NCBI GenBank assembly: GCA_043816955.1 | Contig: JBDRHL010000253.1 | Coordinates: 1-21,549, forward strand | DNA: 21,549 nucleotides | Source of the DNA: JBDRHL01 sp043816955 | Lineage (GTDB): Bacteria; Planctomycetota; Phycisphaerae; Sedimentisphaerales; CAYZTY01 | Direction of reading: 5' to 3' | Shown: positions 7,834-15,297 of the stretch, one piece after another | Layout of the letters: each line of letters opens with the position of its first letter | Position numbering within the stretch: the first letter of the stretch is position 1 | Made by a program: the position numbers and the translations under genes | The notes under the pieces: generated by a model | What the model was told of the DNA's origin: nothing | What the model saw: only the letters and a program-made list of their open reading frames with translations | The model's database searches: none

Positions 7834-8624
7834 ATACCGAGAACATCCGCCATTGAATAAAGTCCCGCTTCCTTCCCTGTAAGCCATGCTGCTGCACGTA
7901 GCGCGCCGACAGCAAATGTATCCCGGCTATGGGCGGTATGGGTAAGTGTTATCCTTTCACCCAGCGCAGTATATATCACCGTGTGTTCTCCGGTAATATC
8001 GCCTGCCCGAACGGCGTGCATACCTATAGTGCCTTTTAGGCGGGTCGCGTTCTTTCCGCTTCTGCCGTGGACAAGACAGCCCGGCCATGCCCGATTGGTC
8101 TGCTTTGCTATGTTTTCTGCCAGCGTGAGCGCTGAGCCGCTCGGAGCGTCTTTTTTGAAACGATGGTGGGATTCGATAATCTCGATATCGTAGTCGTCCC
8201 CGAGCATGTCGGCAACTTTTCCTGCCAGTGAGAACAGCACGTTCATTCCGATGCTCATATTAGCAGAGCGAATGACGGGTATTTTGTGGGCTGCATCTTT
8301 AATTTTTTTGATTTGTTCATCTGCCAGGCCTGTTGTACACATTACCAGAGCGATATTGTTCCTGAGGCAGTGAGCAATAATTGCATCAGCAGCTTCGGGC
8401 AGAGAAAAGTCTATCAGGCAACCCGCATCAGACGGGCAGGTAGAGTCTATTTTCACATTTATAGGGTCTTTTCCCACCAGTTGGCCGGCATCTCTGCCGA
8501 TGTCCGGGTGGTCATGTTTTTCGACTGCTGCTATGATATCGAACTGACCGCTTTCCAGGGCAATGGTTATAATTCGCCTTCCCATTCGTCCAGCCGCTCC
8601 GTTGACAATAAGCGTTATTTTCAT
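7827..8624 (-). CDS. dapB: 4-hydroxy-tetrahydrodipicolinate reductase
   Basis: The product (265 residues) reduces hydroxy-tetrahydrodipicolinate with NAD(P)H in the pathway to diaminopimelate and lysine, feeding peptidoglycan and protein synthesis. The N-terminal nucleotide motif is NGAAGRMGR (8-16), CTTGL sits at 96-100, and the catalytic and substrate loop is ESHHRFKKDAPSG (151-163), with His153/His154 and Lys158. The C-terminal helix region (HSRDTFAVGALRAAAWL) is typical. The ATG at 8624 is chosen over an upstream in-frame ATG at 8693. AAAGGA lies just before it, the homologous start is at MKITLIVNGAAG, and a promoter occupies 8665-8693. It converges with the E2 gene (39 bases between stops). 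Confidence 0.95.
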   Translation of the reverse strand: MKITLIVNGAAGRMGRRIITIALESGQFDIIAAVEKHDHPDIGRDAGQLVGKDPINVKIDSTCPSDAGCLIDFSLPEAADAIIAHCLRNNIALVMCTTGLADEQIKKIKDAAHKIPVIRSANMSIGMNVLFSLAGKVADMLGDDYDIEIIESHHRFKKDAPSGSALTLAENIAKQTNRAWPGCLVHGRSGKNATRLKGTIGMHAVRAGDITGEHTVIYTALGERITLTHTAHSRDTFAVGALRAAAWLTGKEAGLYSMADVLGIK

Positions 8625-8664
8625 TTCAATCCTTTCCACAAGAAACACCAGTTTGCCGCATCTT

Positions 8665-8693
8665 AGTATAACACCGGAGACCAGGCCCGGCAA
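8665..8693 (-). promoter_or_regulatory. Promoter of dapB
   Basis: TTGCCG (8688-8693) and TATACT (8665-8670) are separated by exactly 17 bases on the minus strand. Transcription would begin near 8658, giving a leader of about 34 bases. The rest of 8694-8787 holds no convincing feature. Confidence 0.55.
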
Positions 8694-8787
8694 GAATTTG
8701 GTCGATATGTAATGAATACAGGATCAGCCTTTGCTCACACAAGGAGGCAAAATCACAGAGTACTTGAAGAGCCCGTGGGTGGAGATT

Positions 8788-9588
8788 CTATTGAGGTCTG
8801 TAAATACCGTCCTTGTGGCCGGGCTGTACATGTGGAGGACCGGGCCAGTTCATAATCTTGAAGAGAAATTCACTTGCCTGGCGTATCATTACGTCCGGAA
8901 AGGAGGGGCACATTTCAAGCGAGCCGACAATGTCATTGTTGAATCTGCTTAAAGCGTTAAGCAGATACTCCCAGTCCTGCCTGGATATGCCTTCTCGCAG
9001 GCCGGGCGGTTCATGGTCGTCGAGTTGTCCGTAGTTGTCGCTGAGGTGTATGTGGACGATACGGTCGGCAAGTGCATCGACATACCGTTTGAAGGCAGTA
9101 CTGCCGGCAAGATTAGCCACACCTGTGTCAAAACAGTACCAGACAGATTTGAATTTCTTCCCAACCTGAAGCAGGGTACCCAACTGTCCGGTTTCCACGC
9201 AGAGTCTGACTTTATGATGTTCAGCAAGGCTTATTACCTCAGCGGCAAAGTCCCAGTCGGCAATTGCGAGCTTATCGGAGATGCAGAGGCTCGGCAGGTC
9301 GGTAACGATACAGGCATTGAGCATTTTGGCACACTGTATCTGTTCATCCCATTCCTCTCGTGTGGGCCCGTCGTTGCGTGAATGGAGGCAAACGAGCATA
9401 TCTTTTGTGGCATCATAAAGTCTGGGCCAGTTGGGTCTTGTAAATCGACATTCGTTGTGGCCGCGAATTGTCGGCCACAGTTCCACACCAAAGCCGAGGG
9501 ATTTGAGGAAACTGCACTCCTGCTCGAAAGACAGATGATGCTCTCGCCACCAGAAAACCATGGTTGAAACTACATATCTGATCTGCAT
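8788..9588 (-). CDS. Sugar phosphate isomerase/epimerase-like TIM-barrel protein (AP endonuclease 2 superfamily)
   Basis: A 266-residue protein of the xylose-isomerase-like TIM-barrel type. Likely metal ligands and active-site residues are visible in order: His69 (CLHS), Glu132 (CVETGQLG), Asp154 (FDTGVAN), His179/His181 with Asp184 (HIHLSDNYG), His192 and Glu225 (EMCPS). The pattern E...D...HxHxxD...E is that of the AP_endonuc_2 fold. This fold includes sugar and inosose epimerases or isomerases as well as true endonuclease IV. Lack of the endonuclease IV signatures, together with the WWREHH segment near the N-terminus, points to a carbohydrate or polyol enzyme; the substrate cannot be read from the sequence. 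The start has an excellent AGGAG 8 bases upstream. It is read in the same direction as dapB, which has its own promoter 100 bases downstream. Confidence 0.82.
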   Translation of the reverse strand: MQIRYVVSTMVFWWREHHLSFEQECSFLKSLGFGVELWPTIRGHNECRFTRPNWPRLYDATKDMLVCLHSRNDGPTREEWDEQIQCAKMLNACIVTDLPSLCISDKLAIADWDFAAEVISLAEHHKVRLCVETGQLGTLLQVGKKFKSVWYCFDTGVANLAGSTAFKRYVDALADRIVHIHLSDNYGQLDDHEPPGLREGISRQDWEYLLNALSRFNNDIVGSLEMCPSFPDVMIRQASEFLFKIMNWPGPPHVQPGHKDGIYRPQ

Positions 9589-9632
9589 AAAACTTCTCCT
9601 GATAGTCTTTCTGCGCTGTCTGTAGCGATCCG

Positions 9633-9660
9633 ATTATATGAAATCGTCTGGAAAAAGCCA
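9633..9660 (-). promoter_or_regulatory. Promoter of the isomerase-like gene
   Basis: A perfect TATAAT (9633-9638) stands on the minus strand with TGGCTT (9655-9660) 16 bases upstream as a poor -35 box. The transcript would start near 9626, about 38 bases before the ATG. It is divergent from the rpmE promoter and about 45 bases from it. Confidence 0.4.
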
Positions 9661-9679
9661 TGAAAGTGAAAAAATTTTG

Positions 9680-9707
9680 TTGAAATATCGGGATTTGAGG
9701 CTATAAT
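9680..9707 (+). promoter_or_regulatory. Promoter of the rpmE-prfA operon
   Basis: TTGAAA (9680-9685) and a perfect TATAAT (9702-9707) are 16 bases apart. Transcription would start near 9714, giving a leader of about 23 bases before rpmE. No second promoter as good as this one is visible within the eight-gene block that follows. Confidence 0.6.
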
Positions 9708-9736
9708 TAAGGTTTTGGATAAGCAGGGAAAACCAT

Positions 9737-9970
9737 ATGAAAGATAAGATACATCCAAACTACCAGAAAGTAGTTGTGCGTTGCGGCTGCGGCAACACGT
9801 TCGAGACGCGCAGCACGGTCAAGGAAATCCATGCGGAAATCTGCTCTGTTTGCCACCCGTTTTACACGGGTAAGCAAAAGTATGTAGATGCAGCAGGTCG
9901 GATTGAGCGTTTTCAGAAGAAGTATGGGATGGACTATTCACAGAAGATCAAAAAAGACCAGAAAAAGTAG
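9737..9970 (+). CDS. rpmE: Ribosomal protein bL31, zinc-binding form
   Basis: A 77-residue large-subunit ribosomal protein. It opens with MKDKIHPNYQKVVVRCGCGN and carries Cys16, Cys18, Cys36 and Cys39 (CSVCHPFYTG), so it is the zinc-binding type rather than the Cys-less paralogue used in zinc shortage. The C-terminal tail is Lys-rich, as expected for rRNA contact. AGGG stands about 9 bases before the ATG, and a strong promoter lies upstream. It precedes prfA by 126 bases; rpmE next to prfA is a common bacterial arrangement. The 126-base interval contains no clear terminator or promoter. Confidence 0.96.
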   Translation: MKDKIHPNYQKVVVRCGCGNTFETRSTVKEIHAEICSVCHPFYTGKQKYVDAAGRIERFQKKYGMDYSQKIKKDQKK

Positions 9971-10096
9971 CTACTCCGGATCAAATACTGTTTACGCTGT
10001 CGCAATCAGTTCCGTTTTGGGATATTGGGCGGCGTAATTTTTTTGTGCTTGATTGTTGCAGGCATCCGGCGGACGGGATTGGGGTATTAGTGAAGC

Positions 10097-11185
10097 ATGG
10101 AAGAGCAGAAAGACAGCTTACTATCTAAACTTGAGGAATTCGAACAGCGCTACTGCGAGATCGACGGGCAGTTGAGCGATCCGGCTGTTTCGTCGGATCC
10201 GGCCAGGCTTGTGGCACTGAGCAAAGAAAAAGGCAAGCTGCGGGAGGTTGTAACAAAGTATCGCCGGTACTTGGCAATGGCGACAGAACTGGATGAAGCC
10301 GGGCAAATACTGACTGATGCCGGTAGCGACAACGATCTGAAACAGCTTGCAGAAGAAGAAAAGGGCCAGCTTGAACAAAAACTTCAGGCCTTGCTTGAGG
10401 AGATTAAAGACTCGCTGGTAATGGCTGAAGAGGCGGCCATTGGTTCGATCATAATGGAGATTCGCGCAGGAACCGGTGGCGACGAGGCAGCGCTATTTGC
10501 CCGCGATCTGCAGAATATGTATGTCAGGTATGCTGAAAAACGGGGATGGAAAGTTGAACAACTCGATTTCAGTCCAACCGAGCGAGGCGGATTTCGAGAG
10601 ATCATAATGGGTGTCAAAGGACCCGGTGTCTGGGCTGAACTCGGCTATGAAGGCGGCGGCCACAGGGTCCAGCGAATCCCGGAGACCGAATCTCAGGGAC
10701 GGATCCATACCTCTGCTGCCACCGTTGCAGTGATGCCGGAGCCTGAGGAGCTGGATGTGCAAATTAATCCTGCTGATGTCATTGAGCATGTCAGCAGGGC
10801 CAGCGGGCCAGGCGGACAGAGCGTGAACAAGCTCAACAGCGCTATAAAACTTGAGCATATTCCCACGGGAATAACCGTCAGCATGAGGGACGAAAAAAGC
10901 CAGCATAAAAACCGGGCAAAGGCATGGCGAATTCTTCGCACCAGGGTCTACGAACTGCACGAGAGCAAGAGACGAGCGCAACGCGATTCACAACGAAAGA
11001 TAATGATAGGCTCGGGCGACCGATCTGAGCGAATCCGGACTTATAATTTCCCGCAAAATCGCGTAACGGACCATCGAATTAACTTGTCACTGCACAGCCT
11101 TGATAAGATAATGATGGGCGAGCTTGACGAACTGGTCGCTGCATTGAAAGAACACGATAAACAGCAGCGGCTCAGGAACCTTTAA
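10097..11185 (+). CDS. prfA: Peptide chain release factor 1
   Basis: The product (362 residues) recognises UAA and UAG in the ribosomal A site and triggers peptide release. The stop-codon-reading tripeptide is Pro195-Glu-Thr197, of the PxT type that marks RF1 rather than the SPF of RF2. The catalytic GGQ is at 239-241 in SGPGGQSVNK, with the following SAIKLEHIPTG and RSQHKN-like (KSQHKNRAKA) segments. An N-terminal coiled-coil domain (about 1-110) is normal for the family. The residues after GGQ read SVNKLNS, where many RF1 proteins have HVNTTDS. The start lacks a strong ribosome binding site but matches the family N-terminus. The methyltransferase prmC, which modifies the GGQ glutamine and often follows prfA, is not found downstream here. 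Confidence 0.96.
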   Translation: MEEQKDSLLSKLEEFEQRYCEIDGQLSDPAVSSDPARLVALSKEKGKLREVVTKYRRYLAMATELDEAGQILTDAGSDNDLKQLAEEEKGQLEQKLQALLEEIKDSLVMAEEAAIGSIIMEIRAGTGGDEAALFARDLQNMYVRYAEKRGWKVEQLDFSPTERGGFREIIMGVKGPGVWAELGYEGGGHRVQRIPETESQGRIHTSAATVAVMPEPEELDVQINPADVIEHVSRASGPGGQSVNKLNSAIKLEHIPTGITVSMRDEKSQHKNRAKAWRILRTRVYELHESKRRAQRDSQRKIMIGSGDRSERIRTYNFPQNRVTDHRINLSLHSLDKIMMGELDELVAALKEHDKQQRLRNL

Positions 11186-11228
11186 AAAATGTTGCTGCGG
11201 TAATTTGCCTGGGTAATGCGGAGTTCGA

Positions 11229-12311
11229 ATGAAAGTTGTTGTAAGCGGAACGGTGGGCGTTGACAAGAAGGCCTATCTTGCGAAAGTCTGCGACCTGGCG
11301 GGGAAAGATGGCAGGGATGTATTGCTCTGCAATGTCGGGGATATGATGTATGCCGAGGCGCCGGATATTGCAAAGGGCAGAATACTGGATATTTCACTTA
11401 AAAGACTGCAGCAGTTGCGGCGCAGCGTCTTCAAAGACATTATCGCTAAAAGTCACAATTGTGATCATCTGATAGTGAACACTCATGCCACTTTCCGATG
11501 GCGTCATGGATTATTTCCTGCTGTTGATTTTGACCTTATGCGTGAGCTGTCGCCGGATATGTACATTTGTCTTACAGACAGTGCCGACGCCGTGCATGTC
11601 AGGCTCGCTGAGCACCCGATAGAACACAGTCTCAAGGACCTGCTTGTCTGGCGTGAGGAAGAGATACTGGGAACCGATATGCTTCGGCGTGGTATTGACG
11701 AAAAAGTTCCTCTCTATTGTCTTGCCAGAGGGGCGCAACAGGATACTGCTGAAACATTCTACAGGCTTGTTTTTGAGCCGGAAAGAAAAAAGGCATATCT
11801 GAGCTTTCCGATAACTCACGTTGTCGACATACCCCAGGTAAGGAGCAATATAGATAAGTTCAGATATACCATGAAGCAGGCTCTTATCTGTTTTGATCCC
11901 GGGGACCTTGAGGAGGCATATCTTCCTTACTATGCCCGGTTGGCGGCAGAACGAGGCGAGGATTTTATTGAACTGGCTGTTCTGGGAGTAAAAACCAGAT
12001 TTGATTTGAATGACATTCGGCAGGCTGTAAAGGATATTGAAAGCCAGATATATGCGCGGGATTTTATGCTTATTGATCAGTCAGATATGATAATCAGCTT
12101 TATTCCGGCGGCAGCGGAGGGCGGTGCGATTCTTTCCAGCGGTGTCGAACGGGAGCTGCAGCATGCTCATGAAGCAGCCAAGGAAGTGTATGTTATATGG
12201 CGTTCTGCTGCCAGGCCATCGGTTTTTGTCACGCAGACAGCGACAAGGATCTTCAGGGACTGCTCTGAGGCCTTACTGTTTTTCCGCAGCCGGGACTATA
12301 TTGAGCCATGA
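11229..12311 (+). CDS. Two-domain protein: degenerate adenylate-kinase-like P-loop domain fused to a nucleoside 2-deoxyribosyltransferase/dNMP hydrolase-like domain
   Basis: A 360-residue protein with no assigned family name. Residues 1-180 look like an archaeal-type adenylate kinase: MKVVVSGTVGVDKKAYLAKV opens like a Walker A strand-loop, and strands LIVNTHATF and DMYICLTDSADAV follow. The loop itself (GTVGVDKK, 7-14) ends in Lys-Lys instead of Lys-Ser/Thr, so ATP binding is doubtful. Residues 187-350 look like the nucleoside deoxyribosyltransferase fold: KKAYLSFPIT opens it, LIDQSDMIISFIP carries Asp283 and Asp286, and SSGVERELQHA (303-313) matches the SxGxxxE signature, with Glu309 as the likely nucleophile. 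Members of this fold either swap bases or cleave deoxynucleoside monophosphates. GGAG precedes the ATG. Its stop overlaps the deoC start (ATGA), which suggests it frees deoxyribose 5-phosphate for DeoC. Fold assignment is moderate; activity is inference. Confidence 0.7.
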   Translation: MKVVVSGTVGVDKKAYLAKVCDLAGKDGRDVLLCNVGDMMYAEAPDIAKGRILDISLKRLQQLRRSVFKDIIAKSHNCDHLIVNTHATFRWRHGLFPAVDFDLMRELSPDMYICLTDSADAVHVRLAEHPIEHSLKDLLVWREEEILGTDMLRRGIDEKVPLYCLARGAQQDTAETFYRLVFEPERKKAYLSFPITHVVDIPQVRSNIDKFRYTMKQALICFDPGDLEEAYLPYYARLAAERGEDFIELAVLGVKTRFDLNDIRQAVKDIESQIYARDFMLIDQSDMIISFIPAAAEGGAILSSGVERELQHAHEAAKEVYVIWRSAARPSVFVTQTATRIFRDCSEALLFFRSRDYIEP

Positions 12312-13000
12312 AACCTAAAAATGAAGAAGAACTTGCTTCGGTGATTGATCATACGATTCTGATACCGACTGTAACAGGTGAGCATATAAGGCGGCATTGC
12401 GAGGAGGCAATAAAGTATCGTTTTTTCAGCGTGTGTGTTAACCCGCGATGGGTACCACTGGCAGAGGAGGTCTTGCGCAACAGCGGGGTAAAGGTGGTCG
12501 GCGTAGCCGGATTCCCTCTTGGAGCGGATTCAACGGCGATAAAAGTTGCCCAGACCAGGGAACTCATTTTTGCCGGTGCCGATGAAATTGATATGGTTGC
12601 CGATCTGGCGGCGATAATAGAAGGTGACAGGCAATATCTTTCTGATCAACTGGAGCAGGTCTGCAGCCTTTGCCATTCAATGAGGCCAAAAGTTGTACTC
12701 AAGGTGATAATCGAGGCAGCAGCGCTTCAGCGTGAACAGAAGGAATTTGCCTGTGATGTCTGCAGCTCTGTGGGTGTGGATTTTGTGAAAACCAGTACCG
12801 GGCTGCACCCGGCAGGTGGTGCATCGGTCGAGGACATCAGGCTGATGAAGACCGCTGCCAGGCAGTGTAGAATCAAAGCTGCCGGGGGGATAAGAACCGC
12901 AAAGCAGGCTTTGGATATGCTTGAAGCAGGCGCAGACAGAATCGGTTGTTCGGCATCGGTGCAGATCATTGAGCAGTTTCGGATGGAACGGATGGCATGA
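12308..13000 (+). CDS. deoC: Deoxyribose-phosphate aldolase
   Basis: The product (230 residues) splits 2-deoxyribose 5-phosphate into acetaldehyde and glyceraldehyde 3-phosphate in the cytoplasm, a step of deoxynucleoside breakdown. It is a class I TIM-barrel aldolase. The Schiff-base Lys161 lies in DFVKTSTG, the second Lys190 in IKAAGGIR, and the acidic Asp95 in EIDMV. VLKVIIE (130-136) is also typical. The loop after the catalytic Lys reads STGLHPAGGAS, where most have STGFGxGGA, a mild change. It overlaps the upstream two-domain gene by ATGA at 12308-12311 and pabB by ATGA at 12997-13000, so translation is probably coupled on both sides. No deoA, deoB or deoD gene is nearby; the usual deo operon partners are replaced by the upstream fusion gene. 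Confidence 0.94.
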   Translation: MKPKNEEELASVIDHTILIPTVTGEHIRRHCEEAIKYRFFSVCVNPRWVPLAEEVLRNSGVKVVGVAGFPLGADSTAIKVAQTRELIFAGADEIDMVADLAAIIEGDRQYLSDQLEQVCSLCHSMRPKVVLKVIIEAAALQREQKEFACDVCSSVGVDFVKTSTGLHPAGGASVEDIRLMKTAARQCRIKAAGGIRTAKQALDMLEAGADRIGCSASVQIIEQFRMERMA

Positions 13001-14409
13001 GTGTCGAAGCAGCAATTTCTGGGCGGATTTGCACCGTTCGATGTTTGAAGGTAACAAGACAAATCAGCCTCGCCGGTATGAGTGAGGTTTTCTCTGGTCG
13101 AACCGGTGTATCTATTCTAGGCGGCGCTTCGCTCAGAAACCAGGCAGGCAGGTATCACTACTGGGCCTGTGATCCGCTGGAAGTATTTGAATTCAAGGCC
13201 GGTCAGGTCGCCCCCCTCGAAGCGATTGACAGGGTCCTGAGCCGGTATAAGCATGTGCCTGATGATAAGGACAGACTTCCCGGAGGCGCATTTGCGTGTG
13301 GCTGGATAGGATATTTTGGTTACGAGCTTGGCAGATATATCGAAATACTGCCGCAAAGCACTGTTGACGATATGGGCCTGCCGATTATCAGGCTTTGTTT
13401 TTATGATCGGGTTATCTGCTATGACAGCATCGAAAGATGTGTATGGCTGATCGCGCTTGAGATGGATGATGACGTGGAAGAAAAACTTGCCGGGCTTGGT
13501 AAATTGTTGAACGAAGCGAAAAACGTAAGTATCAATCCGCCCAAGCCGGTGAACCTGCAAGACATTGATTTCTCGCGAATACACCGAAACATGACCAAGT
13601 CGCAGTATATGCAAGCCGTTGGGTGTGTGAAGCGTTACATTTATGAAGGCGACACCTATCAGATTAATCTTTCTCAGCGGTTTGATTGTGATTTTGCCGG
13701 TCGTGGGCTGGATTTATACCTGTGGCAGAACCATTATAATCCCAGTCCTTATGCAGCGTATATTGATGCCGGTGATTTTGAAATTGTGAGTGCATCACCT
13801 GAGATGTTCATATCTATTGTTGATGGCTGTATACAGACCCGACCCATTAAAGGGACTCGGCCGAGAATGCCCGATGGAAACAAGGGGAAAAACTCGGCGA
13901 ATTTTCAGGAGCTGCTTGTCAGCGAAAAGGACAAGGCTGAGCTGAATATGATAGTTGACCTGGAGCGTAATGACCTGGCCAGGATTTGTGTGCCGGGGAC
14001 ACGGAAGGTATCGTTGCCCAGAACGATAGAAACCTACGCAACGGTTTTTCATGCGGCAGCGACAATTGAGGGACAGCTTAAAAAAGACACCGCTTTTAGT
14101 GATATTCTGCGAGCGGTTTTCCCGGGCGGCTCAATTACAGGTGCACCAAAAATTCGTTCCATGGAAATCATCGATGAGCTGGAGCCAACCCACAGAGGTG
14201 TTTACACCGGCAGTATCGGTTTTCTGGGCATTGACGGCAATGTTTGCTTGAATATCGCCATACGAACGATTATTATCAAAGCTGACAAAGCCTTTGTGCA
14301 GACAGGCGGCGGAATAGTCGCTGATTCAGAAGCAGAAAACGAATGGGATGAGTGTCTTACCAAGGCAAGAGCGCTCATTGCCGGAATCTATGCGACAAGA
14401 AAAAAATAG
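12997..14409 (+). CDS. pabB: Aminodeoxychorismate synthase component I
   Basis: The product (470 residues) aminates chorismate to 4-amino-4-deoxychorismate on the way to p-aminobenzoate and folate. The chorismate-binding domain (about 195-465) contains PIKGTRPR (283-290). Lys285 in PIKGT is the mark of PabB, where anthranilate synthase (TrpE) has PIAGT. Other motifs are EGDTYQINLSQRF (217-229), ASPEMF (266-271), DLERNDLARI (321-330), PGGSITGAPK (376-385) and GGGIVADSEAENEWDE (437-452). The N-terminal domain is present but divergent. The start overlaps deoC by ATGA; a Met at residue 28 is an alternative. The glutaminase partner PabA is not in this window. pabC follows 17 bases later, so the two steps from chorismate to p-aminobenzoate are encoded together. 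Confidence 0.93.
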   Translation: MSVEAAISGRICTVRCLKVTRQISLAGMSEVFSGRTGVSILGGASLRNQAGRYHYWACDPLEVFEFKAGQVAPLEAIDRVLSRYKHVPDDKDRLPGGAFACGWIGYFGYELGRYIEILPQSTVDDMGLPIIRLCFYDRVICYDSIERCVWLIALEMDDDVEEKLAGLGKLLNEAKNVSINPPKPVNLQDIDFSRIHRNMTKSQYMQAVGCVKRYIYEGDTYQINLSQRFDCDFAGRGLDLYLWQNHYNPSPYAAYIDAGDFEIVSASPEMFISIVDGCIQTRPIKGTRPRMPDGNKGKNSANFQELLVSEKDKAELNMIVDLERNDLARICVPGTRKVSLPRTIETYATVFHAAATIEGQLKKDTAFSDILRAVFPGGSITGAPKIRSMEIIDELEPTHRGVYTGSIGFLGIDGNVCLNIAIRTIIIKADKAFVQTGGGIVADSEAENEWDECLTKARALIAGIYATRKK

Positions 14410-14426
14410 CATTACGGCGGCTTGAA

Positions 14427-15284
14427 ATGGCAGAGAAAGTATTCTTGAATGACCGGCTCGTGGATAGCAATGAAGCCTGCATATCCATAAAGGACAGTGG
14501 TTTTCTATACGGGATGGGCCTTTTTGAAACGATGCGAAGCTATAATGGGGTTGTTTTTGCGATAAACGATCACCTTGACCGGCTTTTTAGCAGCGCCAAA
14601 TCACTGTCGATAAACGTTGGAACGTATGACAAGAAAATTTTATTTGAGGCCATACACCAGACTTTGGCTGCTAATGGTCTTAAGGATGCGCGTCTTCGTT
14701 TGACATTGACTAACGGCCAAATTGACACAGACCGGGAGCCGACGCCTACTGTGGTGGTTAGCGCCACACAGTTTGAAGGGTATCCATCGAAGTATTATGA
14801 AAAGGGAGCACGGGTAATCCTTAGCCAATTCAGGCAGAATCCTGCTGATCCGACATATGGGCACAAGACACTAAATTATATGCCTCGGATACTGGCTTTG
14901 AACACGGCCCGGGAAAAACACGCAGCAGAAGCATTGTGGTTTACGGTGGACAATCGTCTTGCGGAAGGATGTGTCAGCAACATTTTTCTTGTAAAGGATT
15001 CGCAGCTTTTTACCCCGCCGCTTGAAACACCGGTATTGGCGGGGGTAGCGAGGAAAACAGTCTGCCAAATCGCGGGGCAAGCGGCTCTTGACATGTATGA
15101 AAAAAACCTGTTTATCTCAGATCTGCTTGAAGCCGACGAGGTTTTTTTGACCAACGTTATTATGGAAGTTCTGCCGGTGATACAAATTGAAGCACATACT
15201 ATTGGTGACGGCAAAGTTGGGCGGGTATCAGCTAGGCTGAAACGCCTGTTTGTGGAGACTGTAACAAAACAGTGCCGGTTGTAA
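14427..15284 (+). CDS. pabC: Aminodeoxychorismate lyase (class IV PLP enzyme)
   Basis: A 285-residue fold-type IV pyridoxal phosphate protein. Lys147 in GHKTLNYMPRIL binds the cofactor, Glu180 in LAEGCVSNIFLV contacts its ring nitrogen, and DSGFLYGMGLFETMR (23-37) is the usual N-terminal motif. The family covers aminodeoxychorismate lyase, branched-chain aminotransferase and D-amino-acid aminotransferase, which are hard to tell apart by sequence. Lyase is chosen because it directly follows pabB; it would release pyruvate and give p-aminobenzoate for FolP. The ATG at 14427 is chosen over an in-frame start at 14352, which would place 25 extra residues inside the end of pabB. The nif3-family gene follows after 13 bases. 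Confidence 0.85.
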   Translation: MAEKVFLNDRLVDSNEACISIKDSGFLYGMGLFETMRSYNGVVFAINDHLDRLFSSAKSLSINVGTYDKKILFEAIHQTLAANGLKDARLRLTLTNGQIDTDREPTPTVVVSATQFEGYPSKYYEKGARVILSQFRQNPADPTYGHKTLNYMPRILALNTAREKHAAEALWFTVDNRLAEGCVSNIFLVKDSQLFTPPLETPVLAGVARKTVCQIAGQAALDMYEKNLFISDLLEADEVFLTNVIMEVLPVIQIEAHTIGDGKVGRVSARLKRLFVETVTKQCRL

Positions 15285-15297
15285 CAGGACGGAAAAG

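Noticed and set aside
8625..8693. Longer DapB with 23 extra N-terminal residues
   Set aside because: The added sequence covers the promoter and does not match the family, whose start MKITLIVNGAAG is at 8624 with a good ribosome binding site.
12997..14409. Anthranilate synthase component I (TrpE) as the identity of pabB
   Set aside because: The PIKGT motif with Lys285 is that of PabB; TrpE has Ala there. The adjacent pabC also fits.
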